A DNA stretch of 9,979 nucleotides from Methanosarcinales archaeon (GCA_009618475.1 WJOV01000124.1:1-9979); one strand, 5' to 3'. Positions 1 to 6,593 are shown, numbered from the stretch's first letter. Notes: generated from the sequence alone by a model not told the origin. Made by a program: numbers and translations.

Positions 1-79
1 CAGTTCTATGAACTTTAGAAGGTCTGGCACCTCCTCAAATTCAACAAGAATATCTATATCGCTACCCTCTTCCTGTTCA
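1..79 (-). repeat. Inverted copy of an internal mntA segment
   Basis: These 79 bases are the exact reverse complement of 1909-1987, with no mismatch, so they carry codons 36-62 of the MntA-like gene on the minus strand. Identity stops sharply at base 79/80. To the right, the plus strand reads straight into conserved methyltransferase sequence. The left limit is set by the window edge, so the true repeat may be longer. Perfect identity means either a very recent duplication with inversion or an artefact of amplification or assembly. A second mntA copy reading leftward would be expected upstream if the duplication is real. Confidence 0.93.
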
Positions 80-93
80 ACTCCCGCCAGAAA

Positions 94-1629
94 TTGGCGC
101 TGATTACTTTTGTGGAGAAGACTCGACTTGCGCATGAGAAGATGCTGGAGGAGGGATACGAGGAGGAGTATGAGAAGGCAGTGGTGAGTTATTTGGCGCT
201 AAATATTAGTCGCACAGCAGATTATTCAAATACATTTTGTATGTGGAATAACGCGTGGGAATTTACTAATCATATGTTTGCCAGACAAACTCTTTCTATG
301 TTGTGGGATTATTCAGAGCTCAATCTTTTTTCGCCAATACTCTCAGGGACATGGAAAAGTATGCAGCGTCAAGTTTTTAGAGGAGTAGAGTCCATTGATG
401 TAAGTTCAGCTCCTGCTTCTGTCTTTCAATTATCCGCCACATCTTGTCCTTATGAGGATAATTCTTTTGATGCAGTCTTCACCGATCCACCTTATTATGA
501 CAATGTGCCCTATTCCTACCTTTCAGATTTCTTCTACGTCTGGCTCAAAAGAATAATCGGAGATTTATACCCAGAGTTATTCTCCACGCCCTTAACTCCA
601 AAGAGTAAAGAGATTGTGGCGTACACGACCGAGAGAACCTGGGAAGAGGCAAAGGTGTTCTTTGAAGAAAACCTTAAAAAATCATTTCAGGAAATTCACA
701 GGGTTTTAAAACCAAATGGCATTACCACCATTGTCTATACCCACAAATCAACTTCTGGCTGGGAGACATTGATAAACTCGCTATTAGATTCTGGCCTGGT
801 CATTACCGCTTCATGGCCTATTCATACAGAAATGAAAACAAGACTGAGAGCACAAGAATCCGCAGCCTTAGCATCCTCTATTTACTTTGTTGCTCGTAAG
901 ACGGAAAGAAAGGAGACTGGCTGGTTCAACGAGGTGAAAGAGGAGATAAAACGGTACATCAACGAGAAGTTGGAACGATTGTGGGAGGAGGACATTTCTG
1001 GTGCTGATTATTACATTGCAGCCATAGGCTCATCCATTGAGATCTTTGGTAAATACGAGAAGGTCATGGATTACGAAGGGAATATAATACGGGCGGATAA
1101 GCTCCTTGATTTTGTTCGTGATGTCGTGACTGACTACGCAGTCAGGCAAATATTGCATAATGGCATAGCAGGAGAGCTCTCACCGCTAACCAAGTTCTAT
1201 ATACTATGGCGATGGACGTATAAAGAAGAACGTGTTCTTTTTGACGATGCGAGAAAACTTGCACAATCCGCAGGGATTGACCTCGCAAAGGAGTGGAATA
1301 AAGGATTTATAATAAAAGATAAGGAGTTCATAAGGGTTTTAGGACCGCAGGAAAGAGATATGAAAGAGTTTGAAGGCGCAAACGAGCTCATAGATGCTCT
1401 TCATAATGTGTTAATTTTATGGAAGGAAGGGAATAGAGAAGAGATGAAAAAGGTTCTTGCTGATAGTGGCTGGGGAAATAAGGATTCCTTTTATCGGGTT
1501 GCTCAAGCGATCTCTGAGACATTACCTCTTGAAAGCAAAGAGAAGAAACTCCTTGATGGTTTTCTTTCGGGAAAAGAAAAGATAATAAATGAAATAAAAG
1601 ATACATCTCAACAAACGAGGTTATTTTGA
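94..1629 (+). CDS. DUF1156-type adenine-specific DNA methyltransferase, N-terminally truncated
   Basis: This is the C-terminal part of a DUF1156-family N6-adenine DNA methyltransferase. From the listed TTG start, residues 131-134 are DPPY (motif IV, catalytic), followed by a YSYLSDFFYVWLKR stretch typical of the family. A late Rossmann region with HRVLKPNG lies near residues 206-213. The frame is open from base 19, and the family-like sequence starts around bases 70-90 (LF-SRQ-LAL), just after the inverted repeat ends. Full-length relatives are roughly 850-1000 aa, as recalled. The missing front part normally holds the DUF1156 segment and the FxGxG SAM-binding motif I, neither of which is present here. 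The TTG is therefore only a nominal start, and the product would be inactive unless the junction is an artefact and the full gene exists in the genome. The C-terminus ends QTRLF. The stop overlaps the next start by one base (TGATG). Confidence 0.85.
   Translation: MALITFVEKTRLAHEKMLEEGYEEEYEKAVVSYLALNISRTADYSNTFCMWNNAWEFTNHMFARQTLSMLWDYSELNLFSPILSGTWKSMQRQVFRGVESIDVSSAPASVFQLSATSCPYEDNSFDAVFTDPPYYDNVPYSYLSDFFYVWLKRIIGDLYPELFSTPLTPKSKEIVAYTTERTWEEAKVFFEENLKKSFQEIHRVLKPNGITTIVYTHKSTSGWETLINSLLDSGLVITASWPIHTEMKTRLRAQESAALASSIYFVARKTERKETGWFNEVKEEIKRYINEKLERLWEEDISGADYYIAAIGSSIEIFGKYEKVMDYEGNIIRADKLLDFVRDVVTDYAVRQILHNGIAGELSPLTKFYILWRWTYKEERVLFDDARKLAQSAGIDLAKEWNKGFIIKDKEFIRVLGPQERDMKEFEGANELIDALHNVLILWKEGNREEMKKVLADSGWGNKDSFYRVAQAISETLPLESKEKKLLDGFLSGKEKIINEIKDTSQQTRLF
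1617..1621 (+). promoter_or_regulatory. Shine-Dalgarno site for the 58-aa gene
   Basis: GAGGT lies inside the last codons of the methyltransferase and ends 7 bases before the ATG at 1629. It matches the archaeal anti-SD well and supports the reality of the short downstream gene. Confidence 0.6.
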
Positions 1630-1805
1630 TGGAAAAAGCGAATAGAAAGCAGAGATTGCACGGTTGGGACGATGAAAAGATCTACTTCTGGGACGATGAG
1701 GAGAGAAAAGAGTGGTGCGTTACTGATGAGGCGGAATTATATAACGAATTGCTTGAGATATGCATAGAATATTTTAAAAAGAAAGGCAGAGAGGCAGAGA
1801 AATGA
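1629..1805 (+). CDS. 58-aa acidic hypothetical protein with a doubled WDDE motif
   Basis: I do not recognise a family. The reading frame has 58 codons. It starts at an ATG overlapping the methyltransferase stop by one base and ends with a TGA overlapping the mntA start by four bases (ATGA). A GAGGT ribosome binding site sits 7 bases upstream. The protein has WDDE at residues 13-16 and again at 21-24, a third Trp at 29, Cys at 30 and 45, and about 17 acidic against 12 basic residues. The C-terminal half (about 33-58) looks like one amphipathic helix ending in a Lys-rich tail. There is no signal peptide or membrane segment. Placement suggests it works with the methyltransferase or the HEPN/MNT pair, for example as a small accessory or partner protein, but nothing in the sequence proves a role. 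Confidence 0.72.
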   Translation: MEKANRKQRLHGWDDEKIYFWDDEERKEWCVTDEAELYNELLEICIEYFKKKGREAEK

Positions 1806-2095
1806 AATCTTTACAGGAAATACAGGCAATTTTGTCCGCCCACAAAGAGAGATCGAAAAAGAGGTACAAAGTCAAAGAGATGGGCATCTTTGGCTCTTTT
1901 GTGAGGGGTGAACAGGAAGAGGGTAGCGATATAGATATTCTTGTTGAATTTGAGGAGGTGCCAGACCTTCTAAAGTTCATAGAACTGGAAAGGTACCTTG
2001 AAGAAATTTTGCGGATTAAGGTTGACCTTGTAAGAAAATCTGCAATAAGACCCGAACTGAAAGCGATAATATTAAAGGAGATGGTGGAAGTATGA
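1802..2095 (+). CDS. mntA: MntA-type minimal nucleotidyltransferase (antitoxin)
   Basis: A 97-aa minimal nucleotidyltransferase of the pol-beta fold, the usual antitoxin partner of HepT. The catalytic signature is intact: GSFVRG at 31-36, the metal-binding pair Asp43 and Asp45 in SDIDILVEF, and a third acidic residue at Asp75 in KVDLV. In characterised pairs (Shewanella HepT/MntA) this enzyme transfers AMP from ATP to a Tyr of the HEPN toxin and so silences it. Here the downstream gene overlaps by four bases (ATGA), so the two should be made in step. Length is normal for the family. No strong ribosome binding site precedes the start, so expression probably depends on coupling to the 58-aa gene. 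Codons 36-62 are duplicated in inverted orientation at the left end of the window. Confidence 0.93.
   Translation: MKSLQEIQAILSAHKERSKKRYKVKEMGIFGSFVRGEQEEGSDIDILVEFEEVPDLLKFIELERYLEEILRIKVDLVRKSAIRPELKAIILKEMVEV
1909..1987 (+). repeat. Source copy of the 79-bp inverted duplication
   Basis: This internal stretch of mntA, from the end of the GSFVRG motif through the DID motif, matches the reverse complement of 1-79 base for base. It lies in an uninterrupted gene of normal length, so it is the likely original copy and the left-end copy the derived one. Confidence 0.92.
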
Positions 2096-2439
2096 AAAGA
2101 GACTACATGCTATACATCAAAGATATTCTGGATTGCATGGAGAAAATAGAAGACTTCATTGGTGATATGGACTTTGATGAATTTGTTAAGGATGATAAAA
2201 CCTCAAGTGCTGTAGTAAGAAAGCTTGAAATTATTGGAGAAGCCACTAAGAACATTCCGAAAGAGATGAGGATGAAATATAAAGAAATTCCGTGGAGCGA
2301 TATGGCAAGGATGAGGGACAAGATCATCCACTTTTACTTTGGTGTTGATTATGAAATAGTTTGGAAAGTAATAAAAGAACGCCTGCCAGTATTGAAACAG
2401 CAGATTGAAAATATTATTAAAGAGGTGGGAGAAGAATGA
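2092..2439 (+). CDS. hepT: HepT-type HEPN protein (DUF86), putative RNase toxin
   Basis: A 115-aa all-helical HEPN-domain protein of the DUF86/HepT type. The active-site motif RX4HXY is complete: Arg75, His80 and Tyr82 in RDKIIHFYF. In known systems Arg and His make up the metal-independent RNase centre, and the Tyr is the residue AMPylated by MntA. LEIIGEATKNIP (about 45-56) and the IPWSDM stretch (66-71) are also family hallmarks. It starts by ATGA overlap with mntA, with GGAG and GGTGG upstream (2077-2087), and overlaps the ATPase gene by four bases. As all key residues of toxin and antitoxin are present, the pair is probably functional. What sets it apart is its placement between a methyltransferase and a DUF499 ATPase. 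Confidence 0.93.
   Translation: MKRDYMLYIKDILDCMEKIEDFIGDMDFDEFVKDDKTSSAVVRKLEIIGEATKNIPKEMRMKYKEIPWSDMARMRDKIIHFYFGVDYEIVWKVIKERLPVLKQQIENIIKEVGEE
2422..2427 (+). promoter_or_regulatory. Shine-Dalgarno site for the DUF499 ATPase gene
   Basis: GAGGTG ends 8 bases before the ATG at 2436. It is the best ribosome binding site in the cassette and fixes the ATPase start, which overlaps the hepT stop. Confidence 0.65.
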
Positions 2440-4958
2440 AGCCATTTTCAACCATAGCCATACCGGACAGGGATATACTTGAGGGCCGACTCACAATGGA
2501 CGTCTTTGCCGCTGACCTGTGGGAAGTGTTCAAAGGAAGAGCACCAGAGGAGTATCAGGACTCCACTATCTTCTTTAGAAAAACATACATCACAGACGGA
2601 TTAAAGAATCTCTTAGATATTGCAGAGAAGAGACTCAAAGGAATGGGCGGAGACCCAATTATCCAGCTTCAAACTCCATTCGGAGGTGGAAAAACCCATT
2701 CTCTTATTGCCCTTTACCATAAGACAAAAGAATGGGGAGCAAAGGCAGTAGTTATTGATGGAACTGCCCTTGACCCCAAAGAGATAACCATCTGGGAGGA
2801 GATAGAAAGGCAACTTACCGGGAAAGTAGAAAAATTAAAGGGTAAAACCTCACCCGGGCGTGAAAAGTTAAGAGAACTTCTTGATGCACACCAGCCCCTT
2901 CTGATTCTGATGGATGAAATATTGGAATACACGACCAAAGCCTCAGGGATAAAAGTGGAAGACTCAAATTTGGCTTCTCAGGTGCTTGCTTTCGTTCAGG
3001 AACTTACAGGCACCATAAAAACCCTTGAGAAATCCTTTTTAATTCTTACACTCCCCTCAAGTATCTTGGAGCATTATGATGAAAACGCCGAAAGACTCTT
3101 TCAACAGTTGCAGAAGATAACAGGAAGAATGGAGAAGGTTTACACACCAGTCCATGATGAAGAGATAGACCAGGTGATTGGAAGAAGGCTTTTCAGCAGT
3201 ATAGACGAAAAAGAGGCAAGGAACGTTATAGAAGGATTTCTGGATTATGCTGAACGAGAGAGGATACTTCCAGAAGGTGTGGAAAAAACAGACTACCGTG
3301 AAAGGTTCATACGTAGCTATCCGTTCCAGCCAGAGATTGTGGATGTTTTATATAAGCGGTGGGGGAGTTTTCCAACCTTTCAAAGGACAAGGGGAGTGCT
3401 CAGGCTACTTTCCCTGGTTGTGTATTCATTAAAGGATACCCAAAGACCATTTATCAGATTGGGCGACTTTGATTTAAAAAATGATGAGATTAAAAGAGAA
3501 CTGATAAAACACATTGGTCCTGAGTACGATAGCATTATTGCTCAAGATTTAACTTCAAGGGATGCCGGCGCCAAAAAGGTAGATAGAAGTCTTGGAGATG
3601 CCTACACACCCTTCTCTTTTGGTAGTGTGGCAGCAACTGCGATTTTCCTCTATTCATTTTCAGGCGGTCCTGAGCGAGGTGCAACTATCACCGAAGTTAA
3701 ACTTTCGAGTGTTGACCTTTCTGCACCAAGCAGTATAGTTGTAGAAGCAGTATCTAAACTAAAAGAAACCCTTTTCTACCTCTCAGATGAAGGATTATTC
3801 TTTACAAATCAGCCAAATCTAAATCGCATACTTTTAACCAGGATGGAGGGTATAGTAGACCTTGAACCAGAAGAGAAAAATCTTTTGACCAAGAGCCTCG
3901 CAAAAGAATATTTCGATATACTCCTATGGCCCAATAATTCTAAGGACATCACCGATACGAAGAGATTGAAGTTGGTCATACAACGAAATCGTGACAGATG
4001 CAACGAGTTTCTGGAAAATTGTGGAGAACGCCCAAGGGTCTATCGTAATACTCTGATATTCCTTTCCTCTCTGGAGTCCGAGAGAATAAACTTTGAACGT
4101 TTCCTGAAGAGAAAACTCGCATGGCAACTTATAGAAAAAGATAAAACTCTCCGCATCACCGACGAGCAGAGAAAGGAAATAAGAGAGAGAACGAAAAAAG
4201 CCGAGATGGAAGTTAAAGAGCGTGTAAGGGGTCTTTATCGTACTGTTTTACTCCCCTCAAAGGATGAATTTAAAGAAATTGATTTAGGAATTCCAACCTA
4301 TGGGGCAGAGACTATCATAGATAAGGAAATATACGAAAGACTGAGAAGTGAAGGCGAAATCCTTGAAAAACTTGCGCCTCTATCTCTTAAGGAAAAATAT
4401 CTCAAAGATAGGGATTGGGTTGAAACGAAGAATATCCTTGAGTCTTTCTTCAGGACACCGGGAGAGATCAGGATTATTTCAGACGAAGTGCTGAAAGATT
4501 GTATAAAAGAAGGTGTCAGGCAGGGATTATTTGGAGTTGGAGATGTAGAGGACGGAAAAACTCTGTGCCGGCATTTCAAAGCCGAATGTTCTCCTGAGTT
4601 AATCGAGGGAGAGATTTTTATCAGAGCGGAATTGTGTAAACCTCCGGAGAAAGAAGAATATGAGTCAGAGGAAGATGTGATTCCCACTAAAAAGGGAATT
4701 GGGGATGGAGTTAAAAAGGAGGCGTATGGCAAAAAGTACCATACTATCCACTTGAAATTAGACGTTCCTACGGGTAAATTATCAGATATCGTTAGAGTGA
4801 TACCTTTTATCAAAAGTAAGTTCAATCAAGTGAAAGTAAAAGTTGAAATATCAGCTGTAAATGGCGAGATGTCAGTTTCTGATTACGAGGATAAAATCAA
4901 GGAGGCAATCAAGCAGGCAGAAGTCGAGATAGAAGATGAATGGTTAGATGAGGAATAA
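2436..4958 (+). CDS. DUF499-type P-loop ATPase, defence-associated
   Basis: An 840-aa soluble ATPase that I assign to the DUF499 family. The N-terminus reads through FRKTYITDGLK (47-57) to a Walker A motif TPFGGGKTH at 80-88 (Lys86), which is characteristic of this family. Walker B is LLILMDE at 155-161, followed by a sensor-like ILTLPSS near 203-209. The middle and C-terminal parts show no recognised catalytic motif. A strongly charged linker (EKEEYESEED, about 740-750) comes before a final domain of about 85 residues ending in EDEWLDEE. DUF499 genes commonly sit beside DUF1156 methyltransferases in archaeal and bacterial defence loci. A methylase/ATPase/helicase grouping called Hma is one such type, recalled from memory; no helicase lies in this window. 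Likely role: ATP-driven remodelling or sensing of DNA or protein within the system. The gene is intact and lies in the middle of normal family lengths. Confidence 0.85.
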   Translation: MKPFSTIAIPDRDILEGRLTMDVFAADLWEVFKGRAPEEYQDSTIFFRKTYITDGLKNLLDIAEKRLKGMGGDPIIQLQTPFGGGKTHSLIALYHKTKEWGAKAVVIDGTALDPKEITIWEEIERQLTGKVEKLKGKTSPGREKLRELLDAHQPLLILMDEILEYTTKASGIKVEDSNLASQVLAFVQELTGTIKTLEKSFLILTLPSSILEHYDENAERLFQQLQKITGRMEKVYTPVHDEEIDQVIGRRLFSSIDEKEARNVIEGFLDYAERERILPEGVEKTDYRERFIRSYPFQPEIVDVLYKRWGSFPTFQRTRGVLRLLSLVVYSLKDTQRPFIRLGDFDLKNDEIKRELIKHIGPEYDSIIAQDLTSRDAGAKKVDRSLGDAYTPFSFGSVAATAIFLYSFSGGPERGATITEVKLSSVDLSAPSSIVVEAVSKLKETLFYLSDEGLFFTNQPNLNRILLTRMEGIVDLEPEEKNLLTKSLAKEYFDILLWPNNSKDITDTKRLKLVIQRNRDRCNEFLENCGERPRVYRNTLIFLSSLESERINFERFLKRKLAWQLIEKDKTLRITDEQRKEIRERTKKAEMEVKERVRGLYRTVLLPSKDEFKEIDLGIPTYGAETIIDKEIYERLRSEGEILEKLAPLSLKEKYLKDRDWVETKNILESFFRTPGEIRIISDEVLKDCIKEGVRQGLFGVGDVEDGKTLCRHFKAECSPELIEGEIFIRAELCKPPEKEEYESEEDVIPTKKGIGDGVKKEAYGKKYHTIHLKLDVPTGKLSDIVRVIPFIKSKFNQVKVKVEISAVNGEMSVSDYEDKIKEAIKQAEVEIEDEWLDEE

Positions 4959-4973
4959 GTGCATCAAAGGAGT

Positions 4974-4995
4974 ATGCCAAAGAAATGCCAAAGAA
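4974..4995 (+). repeat. Tandem 11-bp duplication at the pscS start
   Basis: ATGCCAAAGAA occurs twice in perfect tandem (4974-4984 and 4985-4995). Because 11 is not a multiple of three, the two ATGs open different frames. The first begins a 16-codon mini-ORF and the second opens the SepCysS frame. Confidence 0.9.
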
Positions 4996-5024
4996 TACTT
5001 CTAAGCCATGGAATGGAGATATGA
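4974..5024 (+). other. Possible 16-codon upstream mini-ORF overlapping pscS
   Basis: The ATG at 4974 directly follows AAAGGAGT and would encode MPKKCQRILLSHGMEI, stopping at TGA 5022-5024. Its stop overlaps an in-frame pscS ATG (5021) as ATGA, the same coupling geometry used in the upstream cassette. It contains one Cys codon. The Shine-Dalgarno is only one base from its ATG, which argues against strong initiation. It may be a by-product of the 11-bp duplication. Confidence 0.3.
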
Positions 5025-6391
5025 TAAAAATGGACATAAGAGTTCGTAAGATATACGAAGCTTTATTTGCCCTTGAGGACTTGAGAGAACTCTTCAGACA
5101 AGCATTACCCGCGGGACTTGACGAACATGAAGAAGCGCAATTTTCAAGCGAAATAGCTCGCTTAGAGACCATCGTACAAGAATTGAAGGAGGGCAAAGGA
5201 AACCCTATTAAGCATATTGGAGCGGGACTTGAATTGAGGACGAGAGAGGAAGAGTTTATAAACATCAATCCTATTCAAGCAGGTGGAAGACTAACGCCAG
5301 AGGCGAGGAAAGCACTTATTGCATACGGGGACGGCTATTCCGTCTGCGATCAGTGTCTGGTGGGTCGGCTCGATAAGATAAGAAAACCGCCGGTTGAGGA
5401 ATTCCATGCAGAATTAGCTGACTTCGTGGGTATGGACGAAGTAAGAGTTGTGCCTGGTGCGCGACGTGGTTTTCAAGCGGTTACAGCCTCGCTCATTGAG
5501 AAAGGCGATCTCGTGATCGTATCCGATTTGGCACATTATACAGAATTCTTAGCGGTAGAAATCGCAGGAGGCGTCATAAAAGAAGTCCCGTCCGGGTCGA
5601 ATCACATAGTTACCGGGGATGCTGTCGCGGAAACAATAGAACGTGCGAAAGAGGAGACGGGAAAACTGCCAAAACTCGTCATGATCGAGCATGTTGATTA
5701 CAGCTTCGGGAATGTGCATGATGTAGAGGGCGTGGGAAAGGTTGCGAAGGACTACGACATCCCGTTTCTTTACAATGGCGCTTATGCCGTGGGAATGATG
5801 CCGGTGAATGGCAAGAATATAGGTGCGGATTTTGTCGTGGGTTCAGGACACAAGGGGATGGCTTCCGTCGCTCCTTCTGGCATCCTTGCCACCACCGATG
5901 AATGGGCACCAAAAGTATTCAGAAGCAGTCAGATTGTTGGCGATGTTACGGGTAGGCGATTCGAGAATAAGGAGCCTGCGATGCTCGGTTGCACGCTAAT
6001 GGGCGGGACTGTGCTTTCCATGATGGCTTCGTTTCCACACGTAAAAGAGCGGGTGAAGAGATGGGACGCAGAGGTGAAGAAGTCAAATTATTTCGTTCGT
6101 GAGTTCTTGCGCATAGAAGGGAATAAAATTTCAAGTGAATGTCCTCGTAAACATACGCTTTCTAAGGTTGATACCCGTGACAGCTTCGACAGGATTGCGA
6201 AGACGCATAAGAGGCGCGGGTATTTTCTTAGCGATGAATTGAAGAGAAAAGGAATTGTAGGCGAATTCGCAGGTTCTACGAGGGTCTGGAAGCTCAATAC
6301 ATATGGCTTGAGCTGGGACAGGATAAAGTATCTGAGCGAAACGTTCATAGAAATAGCGGGGAAATATGAGCTGCCGGTAAAGCGGAAATAA
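4985..6391 (+). CDS. pscS: O-phospho-L-seryl-tRNA(Cys):cysteinyl-tRNA synthase (SepCysS)
   Basis: PLP-dependent enzyme that converts Sep-tRNA(Cys), made by SepRS, into Cys-tRNA(Cys) using a sulfur donor. This is the indirect cysteine route of methanogens and relatives. The core begins near residue 91 (FININPIQAGG). Numbering from the first ATG, the catalytic and cluster-binding cysteines are Cys121 and Cys124 (CDQC) and Cys336 (LGCTLMGG). The PLP lysine is Lys290 (GSGHKG). At 468 aa it is about 70 residues longer than the Methanocaldococcus enzyme because of a helical N-terminal extension. Starts at 4985, 5021 or 5030 are all in frame. AAAGGAG (4966-4972) is 12 bases from 4985, while GGAG (5015-5018) is 11 bases from 5030 and the protein there begins MDIRVRKIYEAL. 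I regard 5030 as just as plausible. It follows the defence ATPase by only 26 bases, though its function is housekeeping. Confidence 0.95.
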   Translation: MPKNTSKPWNGDMIKMDIRVRKIYEALFALEDLRELFRQALPAGLDEHEEAQFSSEIARLETIVQELKEGKGNPIKHIGAGLELRTREEEFININPIQAGGRLTPEARKALIAYGDGYSVCDQCLVGRLDKIRKPPVEEFHAELADFVGMDEVRVVPGARRGFQAVTASLIEKGDLVIVSDLAHYTEFLAVEIAGGVIKEVPSGSNHIVTGDAVAETIERAKEETGKLPKLVMIEHVDYSFGNVHDVEGVGKVAKDYDIPFLYNGAYAVGMMPVNGKNIGADFVVGSGHKGMASVAPSGILATTDEWAPKVFRSSQIVGDVTGRRFENKEPAMLGCTLMGGTVLSMMASFPHVKERVKRWDAEVKKSNYFVREFLRIEGNKISSECPRKHTLSKVDTRDSFDRIAKTHKRRGYFLSDELKRKGIVGEFAGSTRVWKLNTYGLSWDRIKYLSETFIEIAGKYELPVKRK

Positions 6392-6393
6392 AA

Positions 6394-6549
6394 AACCACG
6401 AGATTCCACAAGATAGACACAAGAGCAAAAATTGCCTATCCCCCAGAAATTAGCTAAATTTTTGAATTTTTTGAAATCTATGTAATTTCTGTTCTCTGAT
6501 TTCTTGTATCTTCACAATTTCTCGTGAAAATCAGTGTAATCTTGTGGTT
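6394..6549. repeat. Imperfect long inverted repeat in the pscS-yjbQ gap
   Basis: The left arm 6394-6409 and the right arm 6534-6549 are complementary at 14 of 16 positions, and one of the two differences is a G-U wobble. About 124 bases lie between them. The arms start three bases after the pscS stop codon and end 44 bases before the yjbQ start, so they bracket almost the whole gap. No open frame or transposase lies inside. It resembles a small degenerate MITE-like element or a large hairpin. The outer end of the right arm recurs exactly at 7044-7057. Confidence 0.5.
6459..6472 (+). terminator. Oligo-T tracts, candidate archaeal terminator after pscS
   Basis: A T5 run (6459-6463) and a T6 run (6467-6472), separated by GAA, lie about 70 bases after the pscS stop. 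Oligo-T on the coding strand is the usual intrinsic termination signal in archaea, and no hairpin is needed. Confidence 0.4.
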
Positions 6550-6554
6550 ATTAA

Positions 6555-6570
6555 AGGAGCTAAATAAATA
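6555..6570 (+). promoter_or_regulatory. BRE/TATA-type promoter of yjbQ
   Basis: AGGAGC followed by TAAATAAATA puts an archaeal TATA-like box centred about 29 bases before the ATG at 6594. That is the spacing expected if transcription starts at or next to the start codon (leaderless mRNA). No ribosome binding site lies in the last 20 bases before the ATG, which fits. Confidence 0.55.
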
Positions 6571-6593
6571 CTAATAAGATATAAAAAATTAAT

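Noticed and set aside
1197..1606. Minus-strand open frames opposite the methyltransferase
   Set aside because: They are shadows of a gene with clear family motifs, have no ribosome binding sites, and encode compositionally odd Ser/Phe-rich peptides.
1786..1801. GGCAGAGAGGCAGAG short tandem before mntA
   Set aside because: It is part of the Lys/Glu/Arg-rich coding end of the 58-aa gene, is not a longer array, and is too weak to call a ribosome site or repeat.
4298..4825. Long minus-strand frame (175 codons) opposite the ATPase 3' part
   Set aside because: It is Ser/Ile-rich with no recognisable fold and arises from the codon bias of the sense gene; the sense strand is well supported.
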